Below, in pieces: positions 6,651-13,950 of a stretch of 15,276 nt of DNA. Numbering within the stretch: position 1 is the first letter of the stretch; the number at the start of each line of letters is the position of its first letter. Below the pieces are notes generated by a model. The model worked only from the letters and a program-made list of their open reading frames with translations. It did no database searches and was not told the origin of the DNA. Position numbers and translations under genes: made by a program. This DNA comes from Thermoplasmata archaeon (GTDB lineage: Archaea; Thermoplasmatota; Thermoplasmata; GCA-020350865), in contig CP070672.1 of assembly GCA_020351895.1 (NCBI GenBank), forward strand, positions 424,414-439,689. The letters are read 5' to 3'.

Positions 6651-8609
6651 ATGTTCGAGCTAAAGGCAAGAGATGGTTTGGGCAGGATAGGCGTGTTTTA
6701 TACCAGGCACAAAGACGTGAAGACCCCAGCACTTCTTCCTGTTATTAACCCCAATCAGATGATCATCTCCCCCTCTGAGATGAAGAGGTTTTTTGGTGCC
6801 GAGATGGTGATAACAAACTCCTATATCATTTATAAGAGCGAAGAGCTTAGGAAGAATGCGCTTGCGAAGGGAGTGCACGGCCTTTTAGATTATGATGGTG
6901 CAATAATGACGGACTCTGGAACCTTCCAAAGTCATGTTTATGGCGATGTTGATGTTAAGCCACAGGAGATAGTGGGATTTCAAAAGAACATAGGCTCAGA
7001 CGTGGGCACGATTTTGGATGTGTTTTCCGAACCTTCCGATGATGAGGAAAAGGTAAAAAGGGACATGAATGAGACCATAAAAAGGGCCTCTGAAGCCAAG
7101 AGCATCAAGGGCGAAATGTCTTTAGCATGTACGATACAAGGAGGTGGCTTTCCCACCCTTCGAAGAGAGTGCGCAGATAAGCTGTCTCACTTAGATTGCG
7201 AGCTGTATCCAATTGGAGGGGTCGTCCCTCTAATGGAAAACTATCGCTTTTGGGAGTTAGTGGAGATTATAATGGCTGCAAAACAAGGGCTTAATCCTGC
7301 CAAACCAGTTCATCTATTTGGGGCTGGACATCCCATGGTTTTTGGGATCGCAGTACTTCTGGGATGCGACTTTTTCGATTCTGCTTCATATGCCAAATAT
7401 GCTAAGGACGGAAGGCTTCTTTTTCCGGATGGAACCCGTAAGCTAGAGGACATTAAGGAACTGCCCTGCACTTGCCCAATCTGCTCGGAGCATTCGGTAA
7501 AGGATCTTACAGACATGCAGGAAAACGGGGACTTTCGGGCCCTGGCAATGCATAATCTGTATGTTCTGTTTGGTGAGATGAGAAGGATCAGACAGGTTAT
7601 GTTCGAAGGAAGGCTCTGGGAGTATGTGGAAAAAAAGTGCAGATCCCATCCCGATCTTCTTTCCGCACTCAAGGCCCTTAGAAATTACAAACAGTACATG
7701 GAAAGGTTTGAAACAGTATCCAAGAGCAGTGCCTTTTTTTATACAGGATCGGAATCTGTACACCGCCCCATTGTCTATAGGTATGAGAGGCGCTTTTTTG
7801 AGCGTTTTAAGCACCCCAAAACGCGGGTGCAGGTAGGTTTTGAAGAGGGCGATAGACCCTATTCGAGATTTTATAAAAAGGATATCGAGAAGATACTTGA
7901 GGTCTGCGATGCACATTTTATTGTGAATTCAGTTTTCGGACCTGTGCCCATTGAATTGGACGAGATGTATCCTCTGGCGCAGTCCATCATTCCAAAGGAA
8001 CTTGAACCCGAAACCCAAGAACGCATGCGCAGGCTCATGGAAAAACACTCCCACAGGGGCCTTTTCGAGATCGCTTTGATGTGGGATGGGGACGAGACCC
8101 TTTCATTCATAAAGGGCATGGGAAAGGGAAAGGACGCCAATGAATGGGACCTTTTGAGGGTAAAAAGTGTGGCTGACATGCAGTTCGGGCGAGGTACAGG
8201 GGATATTCTCTGCAGTGGAAAGATATATTTGGTAAAGTCCAAGAAGACAGGAAAAATAAGGAATGTGATTTCCGATGATGAACATGTGCTTTCAATGCGG
8301 GCTTCGGATGGTTTTTTCACCTTGAAAGAAGCCGGTGCAAAAAGACTTCATAAGGGATTCAAACTTCCAAGATTGAGGGTGGTTGTGGAGGATGATTCTG
8401 TCCAGTTCAACAGGGAAGGAAAAAACGTTTTTGCAAAATTCGTCTTGGATTGTGACGAAGAGCTGAGGCCCATGGACGAGGTCATGGTGGTGGATAAGAG
8501 TGATGAATTGGTGGCTATTGGTAGGACCATAATGAACAGGGAAGAGATGTTGGCTTATGATGTGGGCATTGCAGTGAAGGTCAGGGAAGGGATAAGAGAT
8601 ACCACCTAA
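6651..8609 (+). CDS. tgtA: Archaeal tRNA-guanine(15) transglycosylase with PUA domain
   Basis: Exchanges guanine 15 of the tRNA D-loop for preQ0, the first tRNA-bound step of archaeosine synthesis. The catalytic domain occupies the first ~330 residues: MTDSGTFQSH with D88, FFDSASY with D243 (the nucleophile/base pair of aspartates), and a zinc site C273-x-C275-x2-C278 with H301. Archaeal C-terminal domains follow, ending in a PUA RNA-binding domain at about 575-650 (FAKFVLDCDEELRPMDEV, VAIGRTIMNREEML). The length of 652 is somewhat above the ~580 of well-known homologues, and the protein is intact. A/T-rich sequence at about 6611-6629 sits 25-30 nt before the ATG, which has no Shine-Dalgarno, so the mRNA is probably leaderless. 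Its stop overlaps the stop of the convergent agmatinase gene. Confidence 0.97.
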   Translation: MFELKARDGLGRIGVFYTRHKDVKTPALLPVINPNQMIISPSEMKRFFGAEMVITNSYIIYKSEELRKNALAKGVHGLLDYDGAIMTDSGTFQSHVYGDVDVKPQEIVGFQKNIGSDVGTILDVFSEPSDDEEKVKRDMNETIKRASEAKSIKGEMSLACTIQGGGFPTLRRECADKLSHLDCELYPIGGVVPLMENYRFWELVEIIMAAKQGLNPAKPVHLFGAGHPMVFGIAVLLGCDFFDSASYAKYAKDGRLLFPDGTRKLEDIKELPCTCPICSEHSVKDLTDMQENGDFRALAMHNLYVLFGEMRRIRQVMFEGRLWEYVEKKCRSHPDLLSALKALRNYKQYMERFETVSKSSAFFYTGSESVHRPIVYRYERRFFERFKHPKTRVQVGFEEGDRPYSRFYKKDIEKILEVCDAHFIVNSVFGPVPIELDEMYPLAQSIIPKELEPETQERMRRLMEKHSHRGLFEIALMWDGDETLSFIKGMGKGKDANEWDLLRVKSVADMQFGRGTGDILCSGKIYLVKSKKTGKIRNVISDDEHVLSMRASDGFFTLKEAGAKRLHKGFKLPRLRVVVEDDSVQFNREGKNVFAKFVLDCDEELRPMDEVMVVDKSDELVAIGRTIMNREEMLAYDVGIAVKVREGIRDTT

Positions 8610-9481
8610 GATTTTTGATATCTGTTTCTGTGTTTTTCCAAAGTCTTCTTCCAAACCGAACCTATGACCTCTCTTATCAATCGGGCTGCAAGGGAGCACG
8701 TATTCCCATAGTCATACGGCGGGCACGCCTCGCAAACATCAAATCCCACGATTCTTGGTGCCAATATGTTGATTGCCTCTTTGGCAACTTGGGGGGAGAA
8801 TCCAAAGTACTCGGGATTGCCCACACCAGGAGCAAATGAAGGATCAAAAAAATCCATGTCTATACTGAGGTAGACTCTATCCCATTCAATGGGTTTAAGG
8901 ATTTTCTCGATTCCAAGCTCCCGTAGTCTGTTTGCATGAATCCAGTTCAACTTAAAATACTCGGCCTCTTCCTTCTCCTCCTTTTCCATGGATCTGATGC
9001 CCAAAGTGATAACGTTTTCGATTCCAACAAGATCCACAACTCTTCTTGTTGCACAGGCGTGGCTGTTTCTTTCATCGAGGTACTGATTCCGAAAATCCAA
9101 ATGTGCATCGAGAATGACGACTCCCACATTGTCGAATTTTCTTACAGCAGGAGGAGTGAGGGAGTGCTCCCCTCCAATGGTGATGGGGAATTTCCCGTCC
9201 TTTAGGATTTTTTCTACGGTATTTCCCACACCTCCCATCATATCCTCTAGGTTCTCGCATTTCAAATCTCCCAAGTCATGAAAGGGAACTTCCTCTAGAT
9301 CGGTATCATGCTCGAAAAGATATGTTTCATGATTGTACGATTCCTCCCTAATGCCCTTTGGTGCCAACCTCGACCCCTTTCTGAAAGAACAGGTTCCATC
9401 GAAGGGTACGCCAGATATTACAAAATACGCTTCTTCTAAGGATGATTCTGCATCGGCAAAAAAAATCTCTTTCGATGCCAT
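8606..9481 (-). CDS. speB: Agmatinase (ureohydrolase family)
   Basis: Hydrolyses agmatine to putrescine and urea with two Mn ions. The ureohydrolase motifs are all present: GGEHS with H106, DAHLDFR with D125, H127 and D129, NSHACA with H141, and SIDMDFFDPSFAPG with D208 and D210. The length of 291 is normal. Start ATG 9481 has GGGGGT (9491-9486) 4 nt upstream. It follows aIF5A on the same strand after 75 nt. In halophilic archaea agmatinase is known to take part in hypusination of aIF5A, where the aminobutyl group comes through agmatine, so the pairing is likely functional. Substrate assignment rests on motifs and context; related ureohydrolases such as guanidinobutyrase share the motifs. Confidence 0.93.
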   Translation of the reverse strand: MASKEIFFADAESSLEEAYFVISGVPFDGTCSFRKGSRLAPKGIREESYNHETYLFEHDTDLEEVPFHDLGDLKCENLEDMMGGVGNTVEKILKDGKFPITIGGEHSLTPPAVRKFDNVGVVILDAHLDFRNQYLDERNSHACATRRVVDLVGIENVITLGIRSMEKEEKEEAEYFKLNWIHANRLRELGIEKILKPIEWDRVYLSIDMDFFDPSFAPGVGNPEYFGFSPQVAKEAINILAPRIVGFDVCEACPPYDYGNTCSLAARLIREVIGSVWKKTLEKHRNRYQKS

Positions 9482-9485
9482 TTAA

Positions 9486-9548
9486 ACCCCCAACCGAACT
9501 TTTTTTAGGCTCCGAGTCTTTCTTGGTGCACATCTAATATTTTTATAA
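9486..9548 (-). promoter_or_regulatory. Internal promoter and RBS of speB
   Basis: In the 75-nt gap between aIF5A and speB the minus strand has TTATAAAAATA (9548-9538), a good TATA box, with an expected transcription start near 9515, then GGGGGT (9491-9486) before the ATG. speB may therefore be transcribed on its own as well as from the aIF5A promoter. Confidence 0.5.
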
Positions 9549-9556
9549 TCTGAGCC

Positions 9557-9943
9557 TCAGGTCCTGGTGATCTTCCTCCGCCCCAAAGCCTCCAGGTACT
9601 GAATCTCCTTTCCTGGCTCCAGCTCCCCTTCCAGGTCCTCAGGTATAGGGAGATTGAAGGTGTCATAGGTCTCCAGATCCATAAGTTGAACCTCTGAGCC
9701 CATGACTGCAATGACCTGCGCTGACCTTTTATCTATTATTGGAACCTGAACCTTATGCTTCACAGGTTTAACAATGCTTCTTTTCTGCCCGTCAAAGATG
9801 CCAAAGGCCTCTATCCTGGCCTTGGCCTCTCCGTGCTTCCCAGGCTTTGATGTGGATATGCTAACGATCTTACAAGGTTCATCGTCGATGATCATGTATC
9901 TATTTGGTTTCAGTGTTCGAACTTCAGCCACCGTCTTGGACAT
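9557..9943 (-). CDS. Translation initiation factor aIF5A (hypusine-containing)
   Basis: Archaeal homologue of eIF5A and bacterial EF-P, which helps ribosomes stalled on difficult peptide bonds. The 128-residue length is typical. The N-terminal SH3-like domain carries the modification loop [12 protein letters not shown], with K36 as the lysine converted to (deoxy)hypusine; the C-terminal OB-fold domain spans about 70-128 ([20 protein letters not shown]). The start ATG 9943 lies about 30 nt from a TATA-like element on the minus strand and has no Shine-Dalgarno, so it is translated from a very short leader. The downstream neighbour is agmatinase, part of the route supplying the modification. Confidence 0.97.
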   Translation of the reverse strand: MSKTVAEVRTLKPNRYMIIDDEPCKIVSISTSKPGKHGEAKARIEAFGIFDGQKRSIVKPVKHKVQVPIIDKRSAQVIAVMGSEVQLMDLETYDTFNLPIPEDLEGELEPGKEIQYLEALGRRKITRT

Positions 9944-9970
9944 GTCAATCCCAGATGGTAATAGAGAAAG

Positions 9971-9982
9971 TATTTAATATAT
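9971..9982 (-). promoter_or_regulatory. TATA box of the aIF5A gene
   Basis: Minus-strand ATATATTAAATA, centred about 33 nt before the aIF5A ATG; the expected transcription start leaves a leader of roughly 5-10 nt. Confidence 0.55.
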
Positions 9983-10027
9983 GTTGTGAGGGGATTAAAG
10001 TAGATGCAATCTACACTCTCATCCTTT

Positions 10028-10230
10028 CCCCCGCCTTCCTCCCCCTCCACCCACCCAGAAAAGATATTTGTTATGAACCTATGATTAGATACTCATTCTT
10101 CCATTCCCTTACTTTTCGCAGCTTCCTTCGCCCTCCTCCTCCTTTTCCTATACGTTCTCATGTTCCTCTTCCCTCTCTTATTCTTCCACCCCTCCTCCAT
10201 CCCCCTCCTCCCGCCCAAAAAAGATATTTC
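10028..10230. repeat. Duplicated C-rich block with GATATTT tail (G-quadruplex-capable on the minus strand)
   Basis: Two copies 160 bp apart (10041-10069 and 10201-10229) match at 26 of 29 positions: CCCCCTCC.CCC.CCCA.AAAAGATATTT. Just upstream of each is another C run (10028-10032; 10189-10192). Read on the minus strand, both give the same run order: G3, 1-nt loop, G3, 4-nt loop, G5, 8-nt loop, then G5 or G4. The rest of the 9944-10336 gap is pyrimidine-rich on the plus strand. It contains the aIF5A and M24 promoters and no convincing gene, although a basic 35-codon frame runs on the minus strand at 10093-10200. Confidence 0.6.
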
Positions 10231-10301
10231 ATTAGGAAAAACATGGTAATCTTAGTTTCATTTAGGTCCAATTTAGGTTCTAACACCAAAAAATATGCCA
10301 A

Positions 10302-10312
10302 AATTATTTATC
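10302..10312 (+). promoter_or_regulatory. TATA box of the M24 peptidase gene
   Basis: AATTATTTATC centred about 30 nt before the ATG at 10337, so transcription should start within a few nucleotides of the start codon and give an essentially leaderless mRNA. No Shine-Dalgarno lies before the ATG. Confidence 0.55.
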
Positions 10313-10336
10313 TTCTAAAATCCCTTTTGTATCTGC

Positions 10337-11314
10337 ATGAGAAGGAGATCTGTCTTTATGGTAATACTCGTATTGCTGTTTATCATATTTTCCAATGCCA
10401 TTATTGTCAATGCTTATGGTGATTCTCCAGAAAAAATCGAGCCCGACATCGTGAAAAACCAATTCCTGCTGGAATCCGCCAGAATAGCAGATATGGGTAT
10501 GGAGACTGCGAAAATCACGTTGCAAAGGGCGTTTTACGAGAGCATCACAGAGGCCGATGTTGTTCGTGCGATAAACGATGCCATGACTGAAAACGGCTCA
10601 AGCGAATACGTTGAGGCCTTTGGAGTGATTGTAGCCTCAGGAGAGCAGTCAGCTCTTCCTCATGGCGACGATAGCGACGACGAGGTCAATCTAATCCTTC
10701 GCGGTGAAGTTGTGGTTGTGGACCTTGGTGCAAGGTACATGGGCTATTGTAGTGACCTCACAAGAACCTTCTTCATGGGATGCCCCACACAGGAAATGAT
10801 AGAAATCTACAACATCACCTTGGAGGCTGAAGCTGCCGGAATCGAAGCAGTAGGTGCTGGAGTTCGAGCAAGAGATGTGGACAAGGCTGCAAGGGATATC
10901 ATATCAAGCTACGGTTATGGAGAGAACTTCATTCATGCCCTGGGACACGGAATCGGCTTATACATCCATATGCCGCCCACACTAAGCCCGTCAAGTAATG
11001 AGATATTGTTTGAGAGCGGGGACATGTGCCTTACTATAGAACCGGGTATATATCTTGAAAAGAAATTCGGGGTGAGGATAGAGGATGATGTTTTTGTAAA
11101 AAGATCAGGATATGAATTATTGACCTACTATCCCAAAGATCTGGAGAGTGTGATTCTTCGTCCTTCAAATCATTCAGAAGAGACAGCAGATATGGGAGAA
11201 AATCTTGGAGAGGAAGGATCCGGTGTTAACAACTTGTTGGTTCTAGGTGTCGTTTTTTTAGTGGTTGTTGTGGGGATAGTTGTTGTGCGAAAAAGGGGAA
11301 TAAAAATTCTTTGA
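10337..11314 (+). CDS. Exported, membrane-anchored M24 (Xaa-Pro aminopeptidase-like) metallopeptidase
   Basis: A 325-residue pita-bread-fold peptidase, probably releasing N-terminal residues ahead of proline. Residues 1-26 are a signal peptide (MRRRS, a hydrophobic core, then NAIIVNA). The catalytic domain has H109 (LPHG), metal ligands D129 (VVVDLGARY), D140 (CSDLTRT), H204 (LGHGIGL), E235 (TIEPGIY) and E249 (RIEDDV), so it should be active. A hydrophobic helix at about 297-316 followed by RKRGIKIL anchors the C-terminus with the enzyme outside. The usual N-terminal creatinase-type domain is missing. M24 enzymes are normally cytosolic, so this arrangement is unusual. The M28 gene downstream on the same strand is also predicted to be exported. 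Confidence 0.92.
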   Translation: MRRRSVFMVILVLLFIIFSNAIIVNAYGDSPEKIEPDIVKNQFLLESARIADMGMETAKITLQRAFYESITEADVVRAINDAMTENGSSEYVEAFGVIVASGEQSALPHGDDSDDEVNLILRGEVVVVDLGARYMGYCSDLTRTFFMGCPTQEMIEIYNITLEAEAAGIEAVGAGVRARDVDKAARDIISSYGYGENFIHALGHGIGLYIHMPPTLSPSSNEILFESGDMCLTIEPGIYLEKKFGVRIEDDVFVKRSGYELLTYYPKDLESVILRPSNHSEETADMGENLGEEGSGVNNLLVLGVVFLVVVVGIVVVRKRGIKIL

Positions 11315-11457
11315 TTTTGTATTTGGTAGTCTAAAATAAATCCTCTTTTACGAAGATCATTCACCACAACCGTTAAGTAACGACAGGGCAATCAATTCTT
11401 GGTGGCCATGACAAGGCTCATCTATCTGGGTGATTGTTTGCATACGATAATCCTTTT

Positions 11458-11504
11458 ATGTAAATCATCTATGAATAATAAAGCCAGGAGTCAATGATTT
11501 ACAT
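11458..11504 (+). promoter_or_regulatory. Perfect 11-bp inverted repeat, copy 1
   Basis: ATGTAAATCAT (11458-11468) and its exact reverse complement ATGATTTACAT (11494-11504), 25 nt apart, with AGGAG in the intervening loop. Overlaps the TATA-like TTATGTAAAT. Identical arms recur in copy 2. Confidence 0.8.
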
Positions 11505-11552
11505 GACAAGGCTCATCTATCTAGGTGTCTGCTCGATAACGATAATCCTCTT

Positions 11553-11599
11553 ATGTAAATCATCTATGATTGCTAAAGCTAGGAGTCAATGATTTACAT
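11553..11599 (+). promoter_or_regulatory. Perfect 11-bp inverted repeat enclosing the M28 ribosome binding site and start codons
   Basis: ATGTAAATCAT (11553-11563) and ATGATTTACAT (11589-11599). The downstream arm contains both possible M28 start codons (ATG 11589 and the first two bases of ATG 11598), and AGGAG (11581-11585) lies in the 25-nt loop. The stem can extend by a G-U and an A-U pair at its base. As RNA this would bury the start codon; as DNA one arm overlaps the TATA-like element, so it could be a repressor operator. Which one holds depends on the transcription start. Confidence 0.75.
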
Positions 11600-13010
11600 G
11601 AAAAGGAATTTAAAACTCCTTACAATAGTGGTTGTATTAGTAATTATTCTCAGTTTTATCGCTATTTACACTGTTAGCAGATCATCTTCTGATTATCAGC
11701 TCGTGGGTTTCGATTGTGATGAGGCTTATAAGGATATGGAGTATTTGACTGGCCTAGGGCCAAGGGTACCCGGTTCTGAGGAGGATTTTGAAGGCGCAGA
11801 ATACGTTAGGAGTAGATTCGAAGAGGCAGGCCTATCGGAAGTGCATGTCGAGGAACATACCATAACCACTTTCGAGGTGAACAGCGCCTCTCTATCATTA
11901 ATCACAGCCGATCTTGGGGGGCAGGTCATTAGGAATTACGAACACATAGAGGACTTCGTCTTGTACCAATATTCGGGCTCAACAAATGGAGATCTATACA
12001 TGGAAATCGTGGATGTGGGAAACGGCAGCCAGGAGAATTTTGAGGGCCAAGATGTACAGGGCAAGGCCGTGTTATCCACAAGGCAGGCATTGCCTAGGGC
12101 AGCAGAGCATGGTGCAATGGCAGTGATTGTCCAAAACACAATATTAGGTGAGGAGCTTGGATATCCTCCTTACTGTGGAGGTCTTTACGGCAGTGATGAA
12201 AACGGCGACAGTATCCCCTATCCAGATGCCAATCCCGATGCCATCATCCCAACGTGTGCCGTCTCGGGTCCTGTGGGGGATGAGATAAGGGGGGCCATAG
12301 AGAGCGCCCTAAAATCGCCTATTCTTGGCTACGGGACAGTTTGGATTCAGATTAACTTCGACACGACAATCGAGAAGAACGAGATTTACAATGTTGTTGG
12401 CGATATAAAAGGAGGGAAAAACCCTGAAGACATGATTTACATCGTGGCCCATCGAGATACCACATACCTGAATCCAGGTGCAGTGGACAATACTGTGGGT
12501 ACAGTCACCATAATGGAGATGGCTAGGAAGATGTCGAATTATGAGGTAGACAAAACAATCAGATTCATATCTGTGGATGCTGAAGAAAAGGGCCTTTTGG
12601 GCGCCACAGAGTATGTCAAATCACATGAAGAAGAGGTAAAAGAGAACGGAATAATCTGCATGAATTTCGATATGAATGATGTGAATCTAAATAGGGTGGA
12701 TACTTTGAATGTAAGGATTTCCAAAGGATCGTACCAGAATAAATTGAAGGATATCAAATCAATGATGTTTGATAAGTACCCTGAATTAAAAGAGAAATAT
12801 AGAATCAATCTCACAGAGGGCGATGGAGGGCCAGATGGGGCCCCCTTCATGAAGAGGGGAATCGAGGGTTCATTTACAATGGGGGAGTGGGATTCCTCCT
12901 TGGAATACCATACCCAATGGGACACAATAGAGCATGTGAATAAGGAGTCCTGGCAGTTATCTGGCATGCTTTTTGGTGCTTTGGCCTTAGATATAGCTGG
13001 TTTGAGATGA
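11589..13010 (+). CDS. Exported M28-family metallopeptidase with PA-type insert
   Basis: A 473-residue zinc peptidase, probably an aminopeptidase acting outside the cell. Residues 4-30 (MKRNLKLL, then a long hydrophobic run) form a signal peptide or N-terminal anchor without a clear cleavage site. A PA-like domain lies at about 110-250. The catalytic domain has H288 and D290 (VAHRDT), D300 (GAVDNTVG), E332/E333 (DAEEKGLLGA), D361 (MNFDMND) and H441 (LEYHTQWDT): a complete two-zinc site. The start could be ATG 11589 (3 nt after AGGAG) or ATG 11598 (470 residues). Both lie in an inverted repeat at the end of a tandem duplication. It is convergent with htpX, 25 nt between stops, and follows the anchored M24 peptidase, suggesting joint extracellular peptide breakdown. 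Confidence 0.93.
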   Translation: MIYMKRNLKLLTIVVVLVIILSFIAIYTVSRSSSDYQLVGFDCDEAYKDMEYLTGLGPRVPGSEEDFEGAEYVRSRFEEAGLSEVHVEEHTITTFEVNSASLSLITADLGGQVIRNYEHIEDFVLYQYSGSTNGDLYMEIVDVGNGSQENFEGQDVQGKAVLSTRQALPRAAEHGAMAVIVQNTILGEELGYPPYCGGLYGSDENGDSIPYPDANPDAIIPTCAVSGPVGDEIRGAIESALKSPILGYGTVWIQINFDTTIEKNEIYNVVGDIKGGKNPEDMIYIVAHRDTTYLNPGAVDNTVGTVTIMEMARKMSNYEVDKTIRFISVDAEEKGLLGATEYVKSHEEEVKENGIICMNFDMNDVNLNRVDTLNVRISKGSYQNKLKDIKSMMFDKYPELKEKYRINLTEGDGGPDGAPFMKRGIEGSFTMGEWDSSLEYHTQWDTIEHVNKESWQLSGMLFGALALDIAGLR

Positions 13011-13035
13011 GCTGTTTTTCAAAGGGCCTAAAAAA

Positions 13036-13944
13036 TCAGTAGTGGCCCATTTCCTGGGCCATTGTATTCAATCTGTTTATACGCTCCTTCATGGGTGGAT
13101 GGGTTGAGAAGATGCTGACAAACGTGTTACGGGTGAAGGGATTGACAATGAAAAGTGAAGATGTTGCCGGGTTTCCCCCTCTGATGGGTCTTTTTCTATT
13201 GGCCCTATCCAGTTTATCAAGGGCCTTTGCCAGGGCTTTTGGATTGTAGATTGTCATTGCCCCTACCCTGTCGGCCTTGTACTCCCTACTCCGTGATATT
13301 GCCAGCTGAACGAGAAGAGCTGCAATTGGAGCAGTGATTGCTACAACAACAAGTAGTAGGGGATTCACGTTCCTGTTTCTGGAAAAGAGCATCTGAAACA
13401 GAATTATCCTGGCCGCAAAGGCTATTATCATTGCCACTGAGGCCGCAATGGTCATGACTAGTATGTCCCTGTCCTTGACATTGGCCATCTCGTGAGCAAT
13501 GACTCCTTCGAGCTCATCATCATCCAACGTGTTCAGTATGCCCTTTGTGGCCGCCACAACGGCGTTGTCTGGATACCTTCCTGTTGAGAAGGCATTGGGT
13601 GTATCAGTAGGAACCACTGCCACCTTTGGCATGGGCAGTTCAGCCATGTTGGCCACCCTGCTTACGGTTCGAACCAGTCTCGGCTCTTCCCTCTCGGTGA
13701 CTATTTTGGCCTTGTAGGCCCTAAGCACCATTTTATCACTGTAGAAGTAGGTTATGAGGTTGAGCAGTATGATGAATATGCTGATTATGGCAAGGAACAC
13801 CCAGCTGTAACTTCCATAGCCTAGATACGAGCTTATGGCAACTGCTATACCAACCAGAATGAACCATAGAAACAGAAACATTATAGCCAATTTCAATCTT
13901 GGAAAACCTGAACCTCTTCTCTTCTTCTCTTCATTCTCCGCCAT
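13036..13944 (-). CDS. htpX: HtpX-like M48 membrane protease with altered zinc motif (HExxN)
   Basis: A membrane-bound quality-control protease family, 302 residues as expected. Hydrophobic segments at about 18-40 and 47-69 precede the catalytic region; two more lie at about 163-187 and 195-217. The family hallmark PTDTPNAFSTGR (112-123) is present, as is the third-ligand motif SRSREYKADRVGA with E221. The zinc motif reads AHEMANVKDRD: H151 and E152 are present, but the second histidine of HExxH is Asn155. That could reduce or change metal binding, be a tolerated variant, or be a single-base error (AAT for CAT). The frame is otherwise intact. A Shine-Dalgarno AAGGGGA 6 nt upstream supports the start. 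Confidence 0.93.
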   Translation of the reverse strand: MAENEEKKRRGSGFPRLKLAIMFLFLWFILVGIAVAISSYLGYGSYSWVFLAIISIFIILLNLITYFYSDKMVLRAYKAKIVTEREEPRLVRTVSRVANMAELPMPKVAVVPTDTPNAFSTGRYPDNAVVAATKGILNTLDDDELEGVIAHEMANVKDRDILVMTIAASVAMIIAFAARIILFQMLFSRNRNVNPLLLVVVAITAPIAALLVQLAISRSREYKADRVGAMTIYNPKALAKALDKLDRANRKRPIRGGNPATSSLFIVNPFTRNTFVSIFSTHPPMKERINRLNTMAQEMGHY

Positions 13945-13950
13945 TTATTG

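Larger units (their letters stand above)
11408..11602 (+). repeat. 95-bp tandem direct repeat upstream of the M28 peptidase gene
   Basis: Two units, 11408-11502 and 11503-11597, match at 82 of 95 positions with no gaps; a third copy begins (ATGA.AAGG) and becomes the start of the M28 gene. Each unit opens with ATGACAAGGCTCATCTATCT and contains a 29-codon frame (MTRLIYLG..., ending ...KARSQ) closed by TGA in CAATGA; the second frame can also start at the overlapping ATG of ATGATTTAC. Each unit also holds a TATA-like TTATGTAAAT and an AGGAG. It may be a duplicated promoter/leader or tandem leader-peptide frames. Upstream, 11315-11407 shows nothing further. Confidence 0.9.

Noticed and set aside
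7443..7916. 157-residue minus-strand frame inside tgtA
   Set aside because: Antisense shadow of a fully conserved TgtA coding region.
9904..10422. 172-residue plus-strand frame across the aIF5A/M24 gap
   Set aside because: It overlaps the aIF5A start on the other strand and the M24 signal-peptide region in another frame. Its Pro/Leu/Ser-rich middle comes from the pyrimidine-rich repeats, and there is no ribosome site.
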